DNA from: Aeromonas simiae
Lineage (GTDB): Bacteria; Pseudomonadota; Gammaproteobacteria; Enterobacterales; Aeromonadaceae
Assembly (NCBI RefSeq): GCF_000820125.1
Contig: NZ_CDBY01000056.1
Span: forward strand, 1 to 46,330
DNA: 46,330 nt
Reading direction: 5' to 3'
Shown: piece after piece, positions 26,519 to 35,692 of the stretch
How the letters are laid out: each line of letters begins with the position of its first letter
Numbering within the stretch: position 1 is the first letter of the stretch
Notes under the pieces: model-generated
Database searches by the model: none
The model's input: the letters and a program-made list of their open reading frames with translations, nothing else
What the model was told of the DNA's origin: nothing
Translations under genes and position numbers: made by a program

Positions 26519-27646
26519 ATGCGTCATTTCTTGATCGGTTTGCTCGCGCTGACGGGTTTGTGGTTTTCATCCATGGCTGATGCTGCCAACAGCTGTGACG
26601 TCGTGGGGAAGGTCAAGCAGTCGCCATTGAGAAGCTTGAATCTGACCAAGGCGTTTCTGTACTCGGACACGGTCTCTTATACCTACACCACGGCATGGTC
26701 TGGCTCCATGTATTGCTGGATTGGTCTGGGGACCGATCACATGTTCTTCTTCAGTGGCTTGATGGGCCCTAAGGACAATGAGCCTTTCTATGTCGAGTTT
26801 TCCGATGAGACGCGCGACACCACGTATTGGGTGCGGTTCACGGTCGATTTCAACCCGTGGAAGTCGACCGTCAATGGTACCGCCGGCTTTCATGGCATCG
26901 GTCGCTACCAGACTACCTACACCCTGACCGTGACCCTGCTGCGGGAGAGGCCGAGCGGAATGACCAGCTCAAATAGCAAGGTGGCCAACGGTGATTCCGT
27001 CGATATCGTGCCCGCCGTGGTCAGTGGTAAGGGGGGGGCAGACAAGGGCTCCGGCTCTAACCAATACGGTAACCTGGCTCGCAATTACACCATCAACGAC
27101 ACGCCGGCCAGCGGCTGGAGCCGTACCCGGTTCATCGCGTTTGAACGGTTGACCATCATCTTCGCCCCCTCACAGACCACGTGCGAGGTACGGGATATGA
27201 CGATTCGGCTGCCGCCTGTCTCGCTTGCTGATATTAAAACCGGGCGTAACACCGAGAAATTCTTCGGTTTCCCCATCGCTTGCAGCACCGCCAATTTGTC
27301 GCCGTCAGCCGACTTTGCGACCCGAAATATATCGGCGTGGTTTGCGAGCGGGAATCTGCTCGATGATGCCGAGAGCGGCAAGATCATCGTCGATACCGAG
27401 GCCTCTACCTCGGAGGGGATCGGTATTACCTTGATTAACCCCCAGACGCAGCAGGAGCTCACCATTGTTGAGATGGGCGGGGTGGGAAGCAAGGCCACCT
27501 CCTTCTTCAAGGTGAATAAGGGCCAGGATCTCTCGTATATCAATAGCAATATCCAAGTGTTGAAGGCGAAATACGTGGCCTATCAGGGCAACATCAAACC
27601 CGGCACCGTTGTGGCGACCGCGGTTGTCATGTTTGGTTATGACTAG
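26519..27646 (+). CDS. Fimbrial tip adhesin (two-domain)
   Basis: A 375-residue secreted protein with a signal peptide (LIGLLALTGLWFSSMADAA). The N-terminal about 190 residues have no pilin pattern and probably form the receptor-binding domain. A linker rich in Gly, Ser and Lys follows (GKGGADKGSGSNQY). The C-terminal part shows pilin-like Cys residues (TTCEVRDM, IACSTANL) and ends VVATAVVMFGYD with an aromatic residue near the end, as in subunits that bind the usher and chaperone. The position after the usher fits an adhesin. The receptor is unknown. A 162-base gap separates it from the usher gene. Confidence 0.8.
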   Translation: MRHFLIGLLALTGLWFSSMADAANSCDVVGKVKQSPLRSLNLTKAFLYSDTVSYTYTTAWSGSMYCWIGLGTDHMFFFSGLMGPKDNEPFYVEFSDETRDTTYWVRFTVDFNPWKSTVNGTAGFHGIGRYQTTYTLTVTLLRERPSGMTSSNSKVANGDSVDIVPAVVSGKGGADKGSGSNQYGNLARNYTINDTPASGWSRTRFIAFERLTIIFAPSQTTCEVRDMTIRLPPVSLADIKTGRNTEKFFGFPIACSTANLSPSADFATRNISAWFASGNLLDDAESGKIIVDTEASTSEGIGITLINPQTQQELTIVEMGGVGSKATSFFKVNKGQDLSYINSNIQVLKAKYVAYQGNIKPGTVVATAVVMFGYD

Positions 27647-27731
27647 CGGTGAGGGCATGTGTCTAATGTGCTCTTTTGCTCTGTGAGTCGGGGGGCATCT
27701 GACGGCGCGCGCTGATCTTCACGATGAAGCC

Positions 27732-27760
27732 GTGTCCTGATGGGGAGGGGGGAGTATAAT
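27732..27760 (+). promoter_or_regulatory. Candidate promoter of leuE
   Basis: A perfect TATAAT (27755-27760) lies 50 bases before the leuE start. The best -35 at 17-bp spacing is weak (GTGTCC). Confidence 0.5.
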
Positions 27761-27810
27761 CGTGCGAACTCGAGTCATACGGGGTCGTGGCCCCGAACCA
27801 AGGAGGGCGC

Positions 27811-28446
27811 ATGTTCGAGAGCTTGGGAGTCATCAACGTCTGGACCTATCTGGTCGGCCTCTTTTTCATCATCATAGCGCCGGGCCCCAATTCGATTTAT
27901 GTGCTGCGCACTGGCGCCACCCGTGGGGTTGGGCCCGGTTATCGGGCCGCTCTCGGGGTCTTCGTCGGCGATGCCCTGCTCATCTTCTGTGCCTATCTCG
28001 GGGTGGCGTCACTCATCCGCACCACGCCGCTGCTGTTTACCCTGGTTCGCTATCTCGGCGCCCTCTACCTGCTCTATCTCGGCGTGAGGATCTTGCACGC
28101 CAACGTCGTGGCGCGTCAGGAGGGGGCCGCGCCGCTCGTCGATCCGGGTGAGCGCTACTTCTCCAAGGCGTTGACCCTGAGCCTCACCAACCCCAAGGCG
28201 ATCCTCTTCTACGTCTCCTTCTTCGTGCAGTTCATCGACTTCAACTATGCCCACCCCTGGATCTCCTATCTGGTGCTGGCGGGCATGCTCGAGACCATGA
28301 GCTTTATCTATCTCAGCCTGCTGATTTTCGGGGGGACCCTGGTGGCCCGTTTCTTCCGTCAAAAGCAGTGGCTTGCCCGCATCGGCAACGGCCTCATCGG
28401 TCTCTTCTTCATGGGATTTGCGGCCCGCCTGGCCGCCCGCACCTGA
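27811..28446 (+). CDS. leuE: Leucine efflux protein LeuE (LysE family)
   Basis: A 211-residue LysE/RhtB-family exporter. It matches E. coli LeuE in remembered blocks: VINVWTYLVGLFFI, APGPNSIYVLRTG, LVRYLGALYLLYLG, LSLTNPKAILFYVSFFVQFI and the C-terminal GFAARLAA. Six hydrophobic segments are visible. It exports leucine and related amino acids in E. coli. The ATG at 27811 follows AGGAGG; an upstream in-frame start at 27787 is less likely. It lies between two oppositely oriented fimbrial operons, only three bases from the ecpE stop, and has no evident role in them. Confidence 0.9.
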   Translation: MFESLGVINVWTYLVGLFFIIIAPGPNSIYVLRTGATRGVGPGYRAALGVFVGDALLIFCAYLGVASLIRTTPLLFTLVRYLGALYLLYLGVRILHANVVARQEGAAPLVDPGERYFSKALTLSLTNPKAILFYVSFFVQFIDFNYAHPWISYLVLAGMLETMSFIYLSLLIFGGTLVARFFRQKQWLARIGNGLIGLFFMGFAARLAART

Positions 28447-28449
28447 GGG

Positions 28450-29130
28450 CTATGGGGTCTCGGGCCAGCACGCCTTGCCCACCGGGATGAAGCGGGATTG
28501 ATAGACGATCACCTGCTGATTGCCCGGTTTACCGATTTTGGAATTGTGATAGGTGGCTCCGGGTAGCAGATATTTGCTGTCGGCCTGGCTGTCGGGTTGT
28601 TCACAGCCTTGTTTGACCATGAATTCGAAGTAGGTGTTGCCTGTGTTGGTGATGCTCTCTTCTGCCGGGTTCAGCTGGTACTCAAAACGGATCTGGCGCG
28701 GGCGAACCACCAGAACCGATTGCAGTTCGAGCTTCATCTCCAGCACTCCCTTGCGTTGCTCCTCGGCCTGATCGGCCACCTGGGCGGCGGGGGACTCGGT
28801 GAAGGTTACCCGGTAATAGCGCTCTTGGTGATCCTCTTCGCCTTTGTAGTAGAGCTTGATGTTTTGAGCCTGCCGCGCATGCAGCACGAAGCGCTTGGGG
28901 GCGTAGAGCAGCTCACCCGGGATCAGCGCTAGGGGATGGCCGCTGGCCGTGGGATCGCTGATTTTCTCTACCCTTACCTCGTAGAGCTTGGGGGTCGTGC
29001 TGTTGTTGGTGATGGTGCGGGCCAGGAAGCGCTGGTCGGGCTCCAGCGCGACCGTCATGGGGCCGATATCGATGGCACCAACCGGCAACGCCAGCCATCC
29101 TATCCAGCCGATGAACACGCCTCTGTACAT
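28450..29130 (-). CDS. ecpE: EcpE-like fimbrial chaperone (E. coli common pilus type)
   Basis: A 226-residue periplasmic assembly chaperone, last gene of the ecp operon. The ATG at 29130 has AAGGAGG upstream; an earlier frame start is a shadow. The signal peptide is MYRGVFIGWIGWLALPVGA, followed by an Ig-like domain (LARTITNNS, PKRFVLHARQAQNIKLYYKG) and a second domain with two Cys (QGCEQP and GKACWPETP). It is a paralogue of EcpB at 33238-33900, as in E. coli, where EcpB and EcpE both occur. It starts 13 bases beyond the ecpD stop. Confidence 0.85.
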   Translation of the reverse strand: MYRGVFIGWIGWLALPVGAIDIGPMTVALEPDQRFLARTITNNSTTPKLYEVRVEKISDPTASGHPLALIPGELLYAPKRFVLHARQAQNIKLYYKGEEDHQERYYRVTFTESPAAQVADQAEEQRKGVLEMKLELQSVLVVRPRQIRFEYQLNPAEESITNTGNTYFEFMVKQGCEQPDSQADSKYLLPGATYHNSKIGKPGNQQVIVYQSRFIPVGKACWPETP

Positions 29131-29143
29131 CCTCGCCTCCTTG

Positions 29144-30766
29144 TTAACGCCAGGTTCCCTTGATGGTGATGGTGCCACTTTGTTGCACCACCCCCTCCCA
29201 TGGCCAGCCATTGCTGGTGCGCAGCACCGCCGGATCGGTGAGGTCAAACTCAAGCGCCAGGGTATAGAAGCGGGTGATCCCCTTGTCACCGTTCGGATCG
29301 GTCCACGCCAAGGGGGGCTGACTGTCCTGTATCCCCAGAGCGCGGATATCGACGGGGGTGTTGTCGCAGCGAATGGCGTGTCGGTAGCCCGTGCCATGGA
29401 GCGTTGAGTCGAAGGCTAGGCGAATCGGGATGGGGACACCCTTATCAGGCTTGAATGGGCCGGGGGGATAGAAGGTGCAGCGCCCCTGATCGGGGGTGCC
29501 GGTATCCTGTGCCACAGCGATCTCCAGCAGGTCGGCACTGGCAGGGCCACTGTCGGAGATGTTGTAGGGAAAACTCAGGATATCCTGGCCCACCTTCCCT
29601 TCCCGGTAGGGGGAGGTGACCCCGTCGGACGAGAGGATCGAGACGCTGAACTGGCGGGGCTTGATCTTGATCTCTGTGGTGCCGCTGAACTCGTAATAGC
29701 CGCTCTCGGGCGCAAGACCGCTCTTCATGTTGAAGTTGATAAGGTCGCGGGTCAGGCGCGTCTGCAACCCCAGCTTCACCACCTGCTTGAAGAAGTTGCT
29801 CGACAGGAACAGGTAGATCGAACTCTGCCTCCTTAAGTATCTCACGTCGTAACTGTTACCCCTGCTGACCCAGTAGCTGAGATCGGCGCTCATCTGGATA
29901 TCCGCGCTGCTGATGGCGGAGTTCAGGGCGGCCTCTTTGACGTTGGTGTAGAGATAGGGATTGGTGAAGGTCTGGCTGCCATCCTCTGTGAAGTTGTAAT
30001 CCAGAAAGCGGCACAGGATCCCATCGCGTGTGCCCAGCCGATAGTTCTGGCACCCCTGGGAGCCGGGCAGCACGTAGGGGTTGCCGTTGCTGTCGACGAT
30101 CACCTCGCTGATCGCGTTGGTCTGGATGAAGCGCAGGTGCCCGGCTTTCTTGTGCTGCATCTGGCGTACATACCAGTCACCGCTTTTCTGATCGGCGCAG
30201 CGCGCCCCCGTTGTAGCGTCGTACAGATCCCTGGTCCGGCACAGGTTCATCTCCCGATTGAGGATGGCGCCCACCGGCATGTTGCGCAGGTAGTCGAAAA
30301 AGCCGGGGCTGATCTTGGCATGTCCCCAGCCGTTGGCGGCACCGAGCAGGCCATAGAAGCCCTTGTTATCCACCACGGCAGGCTTGTTGATGGCCTCTGC
30401 CGTATTACTGTCACAGCGGGTATAGGTCATGATGCAGCGCTGATTGATGTAGGGGTGGCGAATCGGCCCCTCTTCCCACATGTCGATGTTCCAGTTGTCG
30501 ACGGCCCGGTTTTCACCGTTGTCCACGTAGGCCAGGCTCGATTGTCCATTGCCCTTGAGGGAGGTCCAGACGTTGGCCCCCGTCAGGCGGGGGTCCAGGG
30601 AGTCGGTGGGGGAGATGAACTGGTTGTTGTCCTCCTGGTTTTCGATAAACAGGAAGTTGCGCAGTGGGGCGTTGGACAGCAGCCGTTTCGTGACGGCGGC
30701 GGTGGCGTCAGAGCTCCAGGCGAGCAGGAGCAGGATCAGCAGCGCTGAGGTGTTGTGGTTCATCAT
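29144..30766 (-). CDS. ecpD: EcpD-like tip adhesin of the common pilus
   Basis: A 540-residue secreted protein with a signal peptide (LLILLLLAWSSDATAA). Its place after the usher, its length (E. coli EcpD is about 547) and its many Cys residues fit EcpD, the tip adhesin that polymerises with EcpA. Its ATG overlaps the ecpC stop codon by one base (TAATG), so translation is probably coupled. The C-terminal end (VVQQSGTITIKGTW) has the alternating hydrophobic pattern of a donor or terminal strand. Confidence 0.82.
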   Translation of the reverse strand: MMNHNTSALLILLLLAWSSDATAAVTKRLLSNAPLRNFLFIENQEDNNQFISPTDSLDPRLTGANVWTSLKGNGQSSLAYVDNGENRAVDNWNIDMWEEGPIRHPYINQRCIMTYTRCDSNTAEAINKPAVVDNKGFYGLLGAANGWGHAKISPGFFDYLRNMPVGAILNREMNLCRTRDLYDATTGARCADQKSGDWYVRQMQHKKAGHLRFIQTNAISEVIVDSNGNPYVLPGSQGCQNYRLGTRDGILCRFLDYNFTEDGSQTFTNPYLYTNVKEAALNSAISSADIQMSADLSYWVSRGNSYDVRYLRRQSSIYLFLSSNFFKQVVKLGLQTRLTRDLINFNMKSGLAPESGYYEFSGTTEIKIKPRQFSVSILSSDGVTSPYREGKVGQDILSFPYNISDSGPASADLLEIAVAQDTGTPDQGRCTFYPPGPFKPDKGVPIPIRLAFDSTLHGTGYRHAIRCDNTPVDIRALGIQDSQPPLAWTDPNGDKGITRFYTLALEFDLTDPAVLRTSNGWPWEGVVQQSGTITIKGTWR

Positions 30767-33204
30767 TACTCCCTCACCATGGCGTAGGTTGGCAGGCCCC
30801 GGCAGATCACATCCCCCAGCCAGGCGGCGCCGGTCTGTTCGCTCAGGTCCAGCTCGGCTTCACAAAACTGGCTGCCGTTACGGAAGGTCAGCATGGGGTT
30901 GGCTTTATCCACGTCCAGCGAAAACTCCCCGTCCCGGTTGGTAAGCGTGGTGCCGATGTGGTTATCGAGGCGGGCATTGGCGATGACGGAGCCATCTTCG
31001 GCCCGGATGATGCCAAAGACGGTGACCATCTCCCGGATGTGCTCTCTGGCGTCGAGTGTGGCCACGTTGCCGGGAAACAGGGTGTAACGCTGTTTGCCGG
31101 TGTTGATGTCATAGCTGTCCCGACTGTGTTTGCTGTTGAGCAGCTCAATTTCGTACTCCTGATAGGAGGGCAGTGCCAGGAAGGTCTGTTCCCCCCGCAA
31201 TGGGTAATCCTGACCATTGATCTTGGCCAGCATCTGGCCCTCCTTGGCGATGCCGGTATTGATGATCAGCCCCGAGCCGGCGCTGCTCTGGCTGGAGGCG
31301 AGCAGGGTCTCAGCGGTGCTCACCAAGGCTCCCCGTGCGATCAGGTTGCCATTGAGATCCCCCCCGTGGCCGCGCCCCACCGTCATGGTGCCACCGATGA
31401 CCCGGTTGTCGAACCCCAGGGTGCCCGAGAGGGCCATGTTGCGCTCATCATCGCCGTGAATAAGGCGCGAGGCATTGAGCGAGGCCAGATTGATCACCCC
31501 CTCCATGCGTTTTTGATAGTTGAGGTTGGCGGTGGTCTGGCCCTGTTCGTTGCTGCTCATGCCAATGCTAAAGAGGTTATCGAACGGAATGCTGTAATCC
31601 AGGGTCACGCTCTTGTTATCCACACCGCCCGGCAGGGCGCGGTTGCCTTGCAGGCTGGCGCGCAGTGACAAGCTGCCGTAGCGGCCGGAATAGAGGCTCT
31701 GGTAATAGTCCACATAGTTGCGATCGCTGCCGTTCTCCCTGTCTTTGGTCATGTTGATGGACAGCTGGCCAAGGCCCGTGACCCACCCTCCGATATTGAG
31801 GGTGATGCCGGCCGAGTAGAGGTCGGTTTCTCCTACCGTCAGCGTGTTCCCTGTGGCGAGCTTTTCCTGGCTGGCCCACACGGATAGGTGATCGTGTAAC
31901 TGCAATGAAAGGCTGCTGGCTAGGCGCCATGAGCGATCGGTGGAGAGCATGGATTGCAGTTGCACGGAGAGTCGCTCCGTGGCTTGCCACCCCAGGCGGG
32001 CCTCTCCCACGGCGGCATCCCGAAAGGCATAAGCGGTGGTGGCGAAATCCACTGTCTCCTGAGTGCGGGCCAGCGAAATGCCAACCAGAGGCGAGTCGCT
32101 GCGCTGCTCTATGCCCTCCATGAGCCCGCCCCACCATTGCCATCCCCACTCCTGGCTGAAATCGAGGTTCCCGCCCAGCTTGGTGACCCGCTGGGTACTG
32201 GTGTCGGTCAGGCGTCCCTCGACATGGGTCTCGATCGTCACGTTGTAGACGCCGCTGGGAAAGGAGGAGGTGTCGATGCTCTGGTTGCCGATCGGCAGGT
32301 TTTGCAGGGCGATCAGACGGCCGTCCCGATAGACTCTGGCCTCGCCGTTGGCCGGCATGAAGACCTGGATGGGGGTGCTGGATTCCTGGGTGGTGCGCTT
32401 GCGCGATTGGGCCTGGTTGCCATAGGAGGCTCCATAGATGCGTCCGGTGTTGAGGGCGGTCACCACCCCGAGCGTCTGCAGATCCCAGGTTGACACCATA
32501 CCGGCGGCGAACCGGCGATCCTCGAGATCCCGCTCGTACATGGTGCGGTAGAGTTCGCTGCTCTGTTGGCCGGTTCCCATGTTGTAGAGGGAGGCATCCA
32601 GCTCTAGGTGATGGGCTCCCTGGCCCAAGGTGCTGCTCAGCTGGAAAAAGTTGGAGTCACTGTGGCCGCTCTCATGAGTGCGAGCGAAGGAGTAGCCCAT
32701 GTTGTAGCGGTGAACGCCTGTCAGCGACGCCACGCTCGGGGTCAGGGCCATGCGCCGGTCTTTCTGTTTGGCATCGCCAAACGCCGCGCGGGAGACCTGA
32801 ATCGTCAGCAACATGGCGACCAGGTCGAGGTGCATGCTCGCATGTTCGTCGATGCGCAGGGTTCCTTCGGGGGAGAAGACGCGCAGCTGCTCATGGGTCA
32901 GCTGGGCGATCAGCGCCTCATTGAGCAGCCCCTCCTGCTGACCCGTGGTGAAGTCGATGCTGAGCAGGTGGAGTTGGCCGTCGCGAAGGAGCAGGGTGGC
33001 ATTGCCGATGGGGTCGTCGGTCAGCGTCTCCACTTGATGTGCGGGATCGCGGTATTGCAGGCGCACCGGTACGGCCAACCCCTCTTCCAGCGCCGCTGCG
33101 AAGCTGGTCGGAATGATGACGTTGGCGATGCGCAGTGGCGCTGCGATAGCCGGCGTCGCCAGCAGCACAGAGGCTGCAAGCAGGCAGTTTAAGGTACTAC
33201 GCAT
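30766..33204 (-). CDS. ecpC: EcpC-like usher of the common pilus
   Basis: An 812-residue outer membrane usher of the alpha (CFA/Ecp) type. After a signal peptide (MRSTLNCLLAASVLLATPAIA) it has an N-terminal domain, the beta-barrel with a plug region (VFMPANGEARVYRDGRLIAL and GVYNVTIETHVEGR) and a C-terminal domain with a final Cys pair (QFCEAEL, DVICRGL). It resembles the classical usher of the neighbouring operon only in general layout. The gene follows ecpB by 33 bases and is coupled to ecpD. Confidence 0.9.
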   Translation of the reverse strand: MRSTLNCLLAASVLLATPAIAAPLRIANVIIPTSFAAALEEGLAVPVRLQYRDPAHQVETLTDDPIGNATLLLRDGQLHLLSIDFTTGQQEGLLNEALIAQLTHEQLRVFSPEGTLRIDEHASMHLDLVAMLLTIQVSRAAFGDAKQKDRRMALTPSVASLTGVHRYNMGYSFARTHESGHSDSNFFQLSSTLGQGAHHLELDASLYNMGTGQQSSELYRTMYERDLEDRRFAAGMVSTWDLQTLGVVTALNTGRIYGASYGNQAQSRKRTTQESSTPIQVFMPANGEARVYRDGRLIALQNLPIGNQSIDTSSFPSGVYNVTIETHVEGRLTDTSTQRVTKLGGNLDFSQEWGWQWWGGLMEGIEQRSDSPLVGISLARTQETVDFATTAYAFRDAAVGEARLGWQATERLSVQLQSMLSTDRSWRLASSLSLQLHDHLSVWASQEKLATGNTLTVGETDLYSAGITLNIGGWVTGLGQLSINMTKDRENGSDRNYVDYYQSLYSGRYGSLSLRASLQGNRALPGGVDNKSVTLDYSIPFDNLFSIGMSSNEQGQTTANLNYQKRMEGVINLASLNASRLIHGDDERNMALSGTLGFDNRVIGGTMTVGRGHGGDLNGNLIARGALVSTAETLLASSQSSAGSGLIINTGIAKEGQMLAKINGQDYPLRGEQTFLALPSYQEYEIELLNSKHSRDSYDINTGKQRYTLFPGNVATLDAREHIREMVTVFGIIRAEDGSVIANARLDNHIGTTLTNRDGEFSLDVDKANPMLTFRNGSQFCEAELDLSEQTGAAWLGDVICRGLPTYAMVRE

Positions 33205-33237
33205 AGTGAATCCTGTGGTTCAGGTCAGGCGACAGGA

Positions 33238-33900
33238 TTACTTAACCACCACGAATTCTTGTCCCAGCCAGAGGCCGAGGTGGCTCTTCTCGTGGTGAAT
33301 GTCGACTCGCTTGAAGGCGCGTCGTTTGCCCGGCAGATCGTAATAGGTCTCCCTGCACTGCTTGCCGGGCTGATCACGGCAGACCCCGTAGGCGACGACC
33401 CGATAAGAGGCATTGCCCCGGTTGACCAGCACCCCCTTCTCGATGGCGTAGTCGAAGCGGTGCTGGCGCGGGGTGACGACCAGGATGGTGCCTATCTGGG
33501 CGGAGGTGGTGGCGACCGCCTGGCGGCGCTCCTGGCGCTGCTCGTCGGCAGACAGGGCGGTGTCGAGCCAGGTGATGCGGTAGTAGCGCTCCTTGGCATC
33601 GGCCGGCCCCTTGTAGAAGAAACGCACGTTGTTTTTCGCCTTGGCGGGCAGCATCAGACGACTGGGGGAGAGCAGCAGCTCGCCGTTCATCTCCATGGGT
33701 ATGGTGACCCCCCCCTCTTCGGGGGAGGAGATACGGGAGATGGAGATGGTGACCAGGCGGGCCTGATCGCTGTTATTTTTGATCTCTTTCGCAACGTCCT
33801 GAGCTCCGGCATCAATGAAGGTCGTGATACTGCCGACATTGATGGCTTGACCGGAGAGGGGATAGACCAACAGACCGAGCACGATCGTTCTCAACAACAT
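33238..33900 (-). CDS. ecpB: EcpB-like chaperone of the common pilus
   Basis: A 220-residue periplasmic chaperone. The signal peptide is MLLRTIVLGLLVYPLSGQA. The body shows the EcpB/EcpE pattern: ARLVTISISRISSPEEGG, LLSPSRLMLPAKAKNNVRFF, KERYYRITWLD and a C-terminal domain with two Cys (GVCRDQPGKQC). E. coli EcpB is about 222 residues. A terminator-like hairpin lies between ecpA and this gene, so it is probably made in smaller amounts than the pilin. Confidence 0.87.
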   Translation of the reverse strand: MLLRTIVLGLLVYPLSGQAINVGSITTFIDAGAQDVAKEIKNNSDQARLVTISISRISSPEEGGVTIPMEMNGELLLSPSRLMLPAKAKNNVRFFYKGPADAKERYYRITWLDTALSADEQRQERRQAVATTSAQIGTILVVTPRQHRFDYAIEKGVLVNRGNASYRVVAYGVCRDQPGKQCRETYYDLPGKRRAFKRVDIHHEKSHLGLWLGQEFVVVK

Positions 33901-33915
33901 AGGGCTGATCCCTCT

Positions 33916-33939
33916 AAAAAAGGGGCCGCACGGCCCCTT
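33916..33939 (-). terminator. Partial terminator between ecpA and ecpB
   Basis: On the minus strand AAGGGGCC-GTGC-GGCCCCTT is followed by TTTTAG. It lies 17 bases after the ecpA stop and probably reduces transcription of the assembly genes relative to the pilin. Confidence 0.85.
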
Positions 33940-33955
33940 GAGTTACACCATGTCG

Positions 33956-34540
33956 TCAGGCCCAGCTGGCCACAAACTCGACGCTCACCTCACCGCTCCA
34001 CAACCCGTCCGGCAGCGCGCTGAACGCGGAGGTCGAGCCACCGACGGTGGCGCTCTCGATGAAGAAGTTGAACGAGCCTTGCGCGGTAGAGCGCTCATTG
34101 ACATTGAAGGTGGAACTCAATGAAGAGAGGGTGCCACCACTGACACCGTTAGCGGTATCGATCAGGGCGGTGTAACCCGTATTGGTGAGCGGGACGCCTT
34201 GCCACATGACACCCACCTCGACGGTTGAACCACCGCTGAGGTGATTCAGGGTGCTGCTCAGTTTCTTGGCCTTCAGTGTGAAGTCGGTATAGGGCGAGCC
34301 GGTCGGGTCGCCAAAGCGGCCCATGATGGACACGTCAAACAGGCCGTTGACGGTGTTGAATTCCTCAACCCCTTCGGCGTACTGAAACGAGAGGCTGGTC
34401 AGCGGGGTCACCACCAACGAGGAGGTGGTGTCTTTCTTGGCGGTGGCTTGCCAGGTGGCGACGGCAACGCTGTCGACGGCGGCGTGAGCGGAGGTTACCC
34501 CCAGGCTTGCGAGAGCCAGAATAATCAGAGTTTTTTTCAT
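33956..34540 (-). CDS. ecpA: EcpA-like major pilin (E. coli common pilus, MatB)
   Basis: The structural subunit of the common pilus. The ATG at 34540 gives 194 residues (E. coli EcpA about 195) with the signal peptide MKKTLIILALASLGVTSAHA. The match to EcpA is strong by recall: VATWQATAKKDTTSSLVVTP, SLSFQYAEGVEEFN, GLFDVSIMG, MIDTANGV-like LIDTANGVSGGTLS, NERSTAQGSFNF and LPDGLWSGEVSVEFVASW. Cysteine is absent, as in EcpA. AAGGAAG precedes the start. It heads the ecpABCDE operon and is divergent from the two-component regulator at 35060. Confidence 0.93.
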   Translation of the reverse strand: MKKTLIILALASLGVTSAHAAVDSVAVATWQATAKKDTTSSLVVTPLTSLSFQYAEGVEEFNTVNGLFDVSIMGRFGDPTGSPYTDFTLKAKKLSSTLNHLSGGSTVEVGVMWQGVPLTNTGYTALIDTANGVSGGTLSSLSSTFNVNERSTAQGSFNFFIESATVGGSTSAFSALPDGLWSGEVSVEFVASWA

Positions 34541-34682
34541 TTTTTCTTCCTTCCCTGTGTGGTGGGAAAAACATTCCCGATTTTTGCATGACTCTTGGCA
34601 AACACAGCTGGGGCCATATGGAGCGTGTTGGTCAAGATTCAGGCAATAAAGATACATGCAATGCCCACCTTCTTCGACCAAA

Positions 34683-34736
34683 GTCTGTGTAGGAAAATCC
34701 TCAAAAAAACTGTGATGGAGGTCTACGTAGGAAAAT
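34683..34736 (-). repeat. Two direct repeats with BvgA-like heptamer upstream of ecpA
   Basis: GTCTGTGTAGGAAAAT (34683-34698) and GTCTACGTAGGAAAAT (34721-34736) match at 14 of 16 bases and start 38 bases apart. Read toward ecpA they contain TTTTCCTAC, which includes TTTCCTA, the heptanucleotide bound by BvgA in Bordetella. They lie 143-196 bases before the ecpA start, beside a BvgA/EvgA-type regulator gene, so they are candidate activator sites. Confidence 0.6.
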
Positions 34737-35059
34737 GCCCAAAATAGCGATGTGTGATACGGATTAATTCTGACGTGTTGCTCCGCGTTACAAAACCATA
34801 CTGATTTCTTATCTCTATGTTTTTTATAAAAAAACATATTCACCATGAAACTAAACTATAATTATTATTTTATTTGAATAAATTAGCTTTAAGCATTTGG
34901 TGTTTTTATAACTTGTTGATATTTGAAGGTTTAGCTGCTGTTTTCATATTATTTTTTGATGAGTTTGTGATTTTTATTGGCAAGCCGTTCCAGAATAAAG
35001 AAATAATGGTAGATTCAAGGGCATGATTGGCCTTATCGATGAAAGGAACAAGGACGATT

Positions 35060-35683
35060 ATGGCGGATGTTCTGGTCGTGGATGACCATCCTGCAATTCG
35101 GATGGCGGTAGGGATACTGTTGCAACAAGATGCACACAATGTGTGTGGTGAAGTCGACAATGGCGTGGATGCAATCCATCAATTCAGGTGTCTCCAGCCA
35201 CAGGTGGTGGTGCTGGATATCGGTATTCCGAAGCTGGACGGGATTGAGGTGGTCAAGCGCATCAAGTGCATTGATGCGACTGCTCAGGTGATCGTCTTGT
35301 CAGCGCAGGACAGCCGCCATGTGATGGTTCGTGCCTATCAGGCCGGAGCGGACGGATTTGTCTCCAAACTGGAAGACTTAGGGCTGCTCAAGGAGGCGAT
35401 CCGTACCTGCCTGGGAGGGAGACTGTTTTTCCCGACCGAGGTGATCGCCCATGGGAAGTATTCGGCGGATGTGAACAGCAGGGAGGTACTCAATACCCTC
35501 TCCGATCGGGAGATGAGCGTATTTGTTGCCTTGTGTCAGGGCCGAGCAAACAAGGAGATTGCCGGTGACATGCTGCTCAGCGAGAAGACCATCAGTACCT
35601 ACAAGGCCAGGGTGATGCAGAAGCTGCAGGTGAGCAACATGGTCGAGCTGCTGGAGTTGGCCAAGCGATACATGGTGATATGA
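35060..35683 (+). CDS. NarL-family response regulator (BvgA/EvgA type)
   Basis: A 207-residue DNA-binding response regulator from the ATG at 35060 (AAGGA seven bases upstream); an in-frame ATG at 35039 is an alternative. The receiver domain has the acidic pair D9-D10, phospho-acceptor D53 (VVVLDIGIP), S81 and K103. The LuxR-type helix-turn-helix is at about residues 145-205 (LSDREMSVFVALCQGRANKE, then LSEKTISTYKARVMQKL). It lies nine bases before a BvgS-type kinase, the same order as evgAS and bvgAS. Divergent orientation from ecpA suggests that it controls the pilus operon and perhaps itself. Confidence 0.93.
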   Translation: MADVLVVDDHPAIRMAVGILLQQDAHNVCGEVDNGVDAIHQFRCLQPQVVVLDIGIPKLDGIEVVKRIKCIDATAQVIVLSAQDSRHVMVRAYQAGADGFVSKLEDLGLLKEAIRTCLGGRLFFPTEVIAHGKYSADVNSREVLNTLSDREMSVFVALCQGRANKEIAGDMLLSEKTISTYKARVMQKLQVSNMVELLELAKRYMVI

Positions 35684-35692
35684 GGTCTGTCT

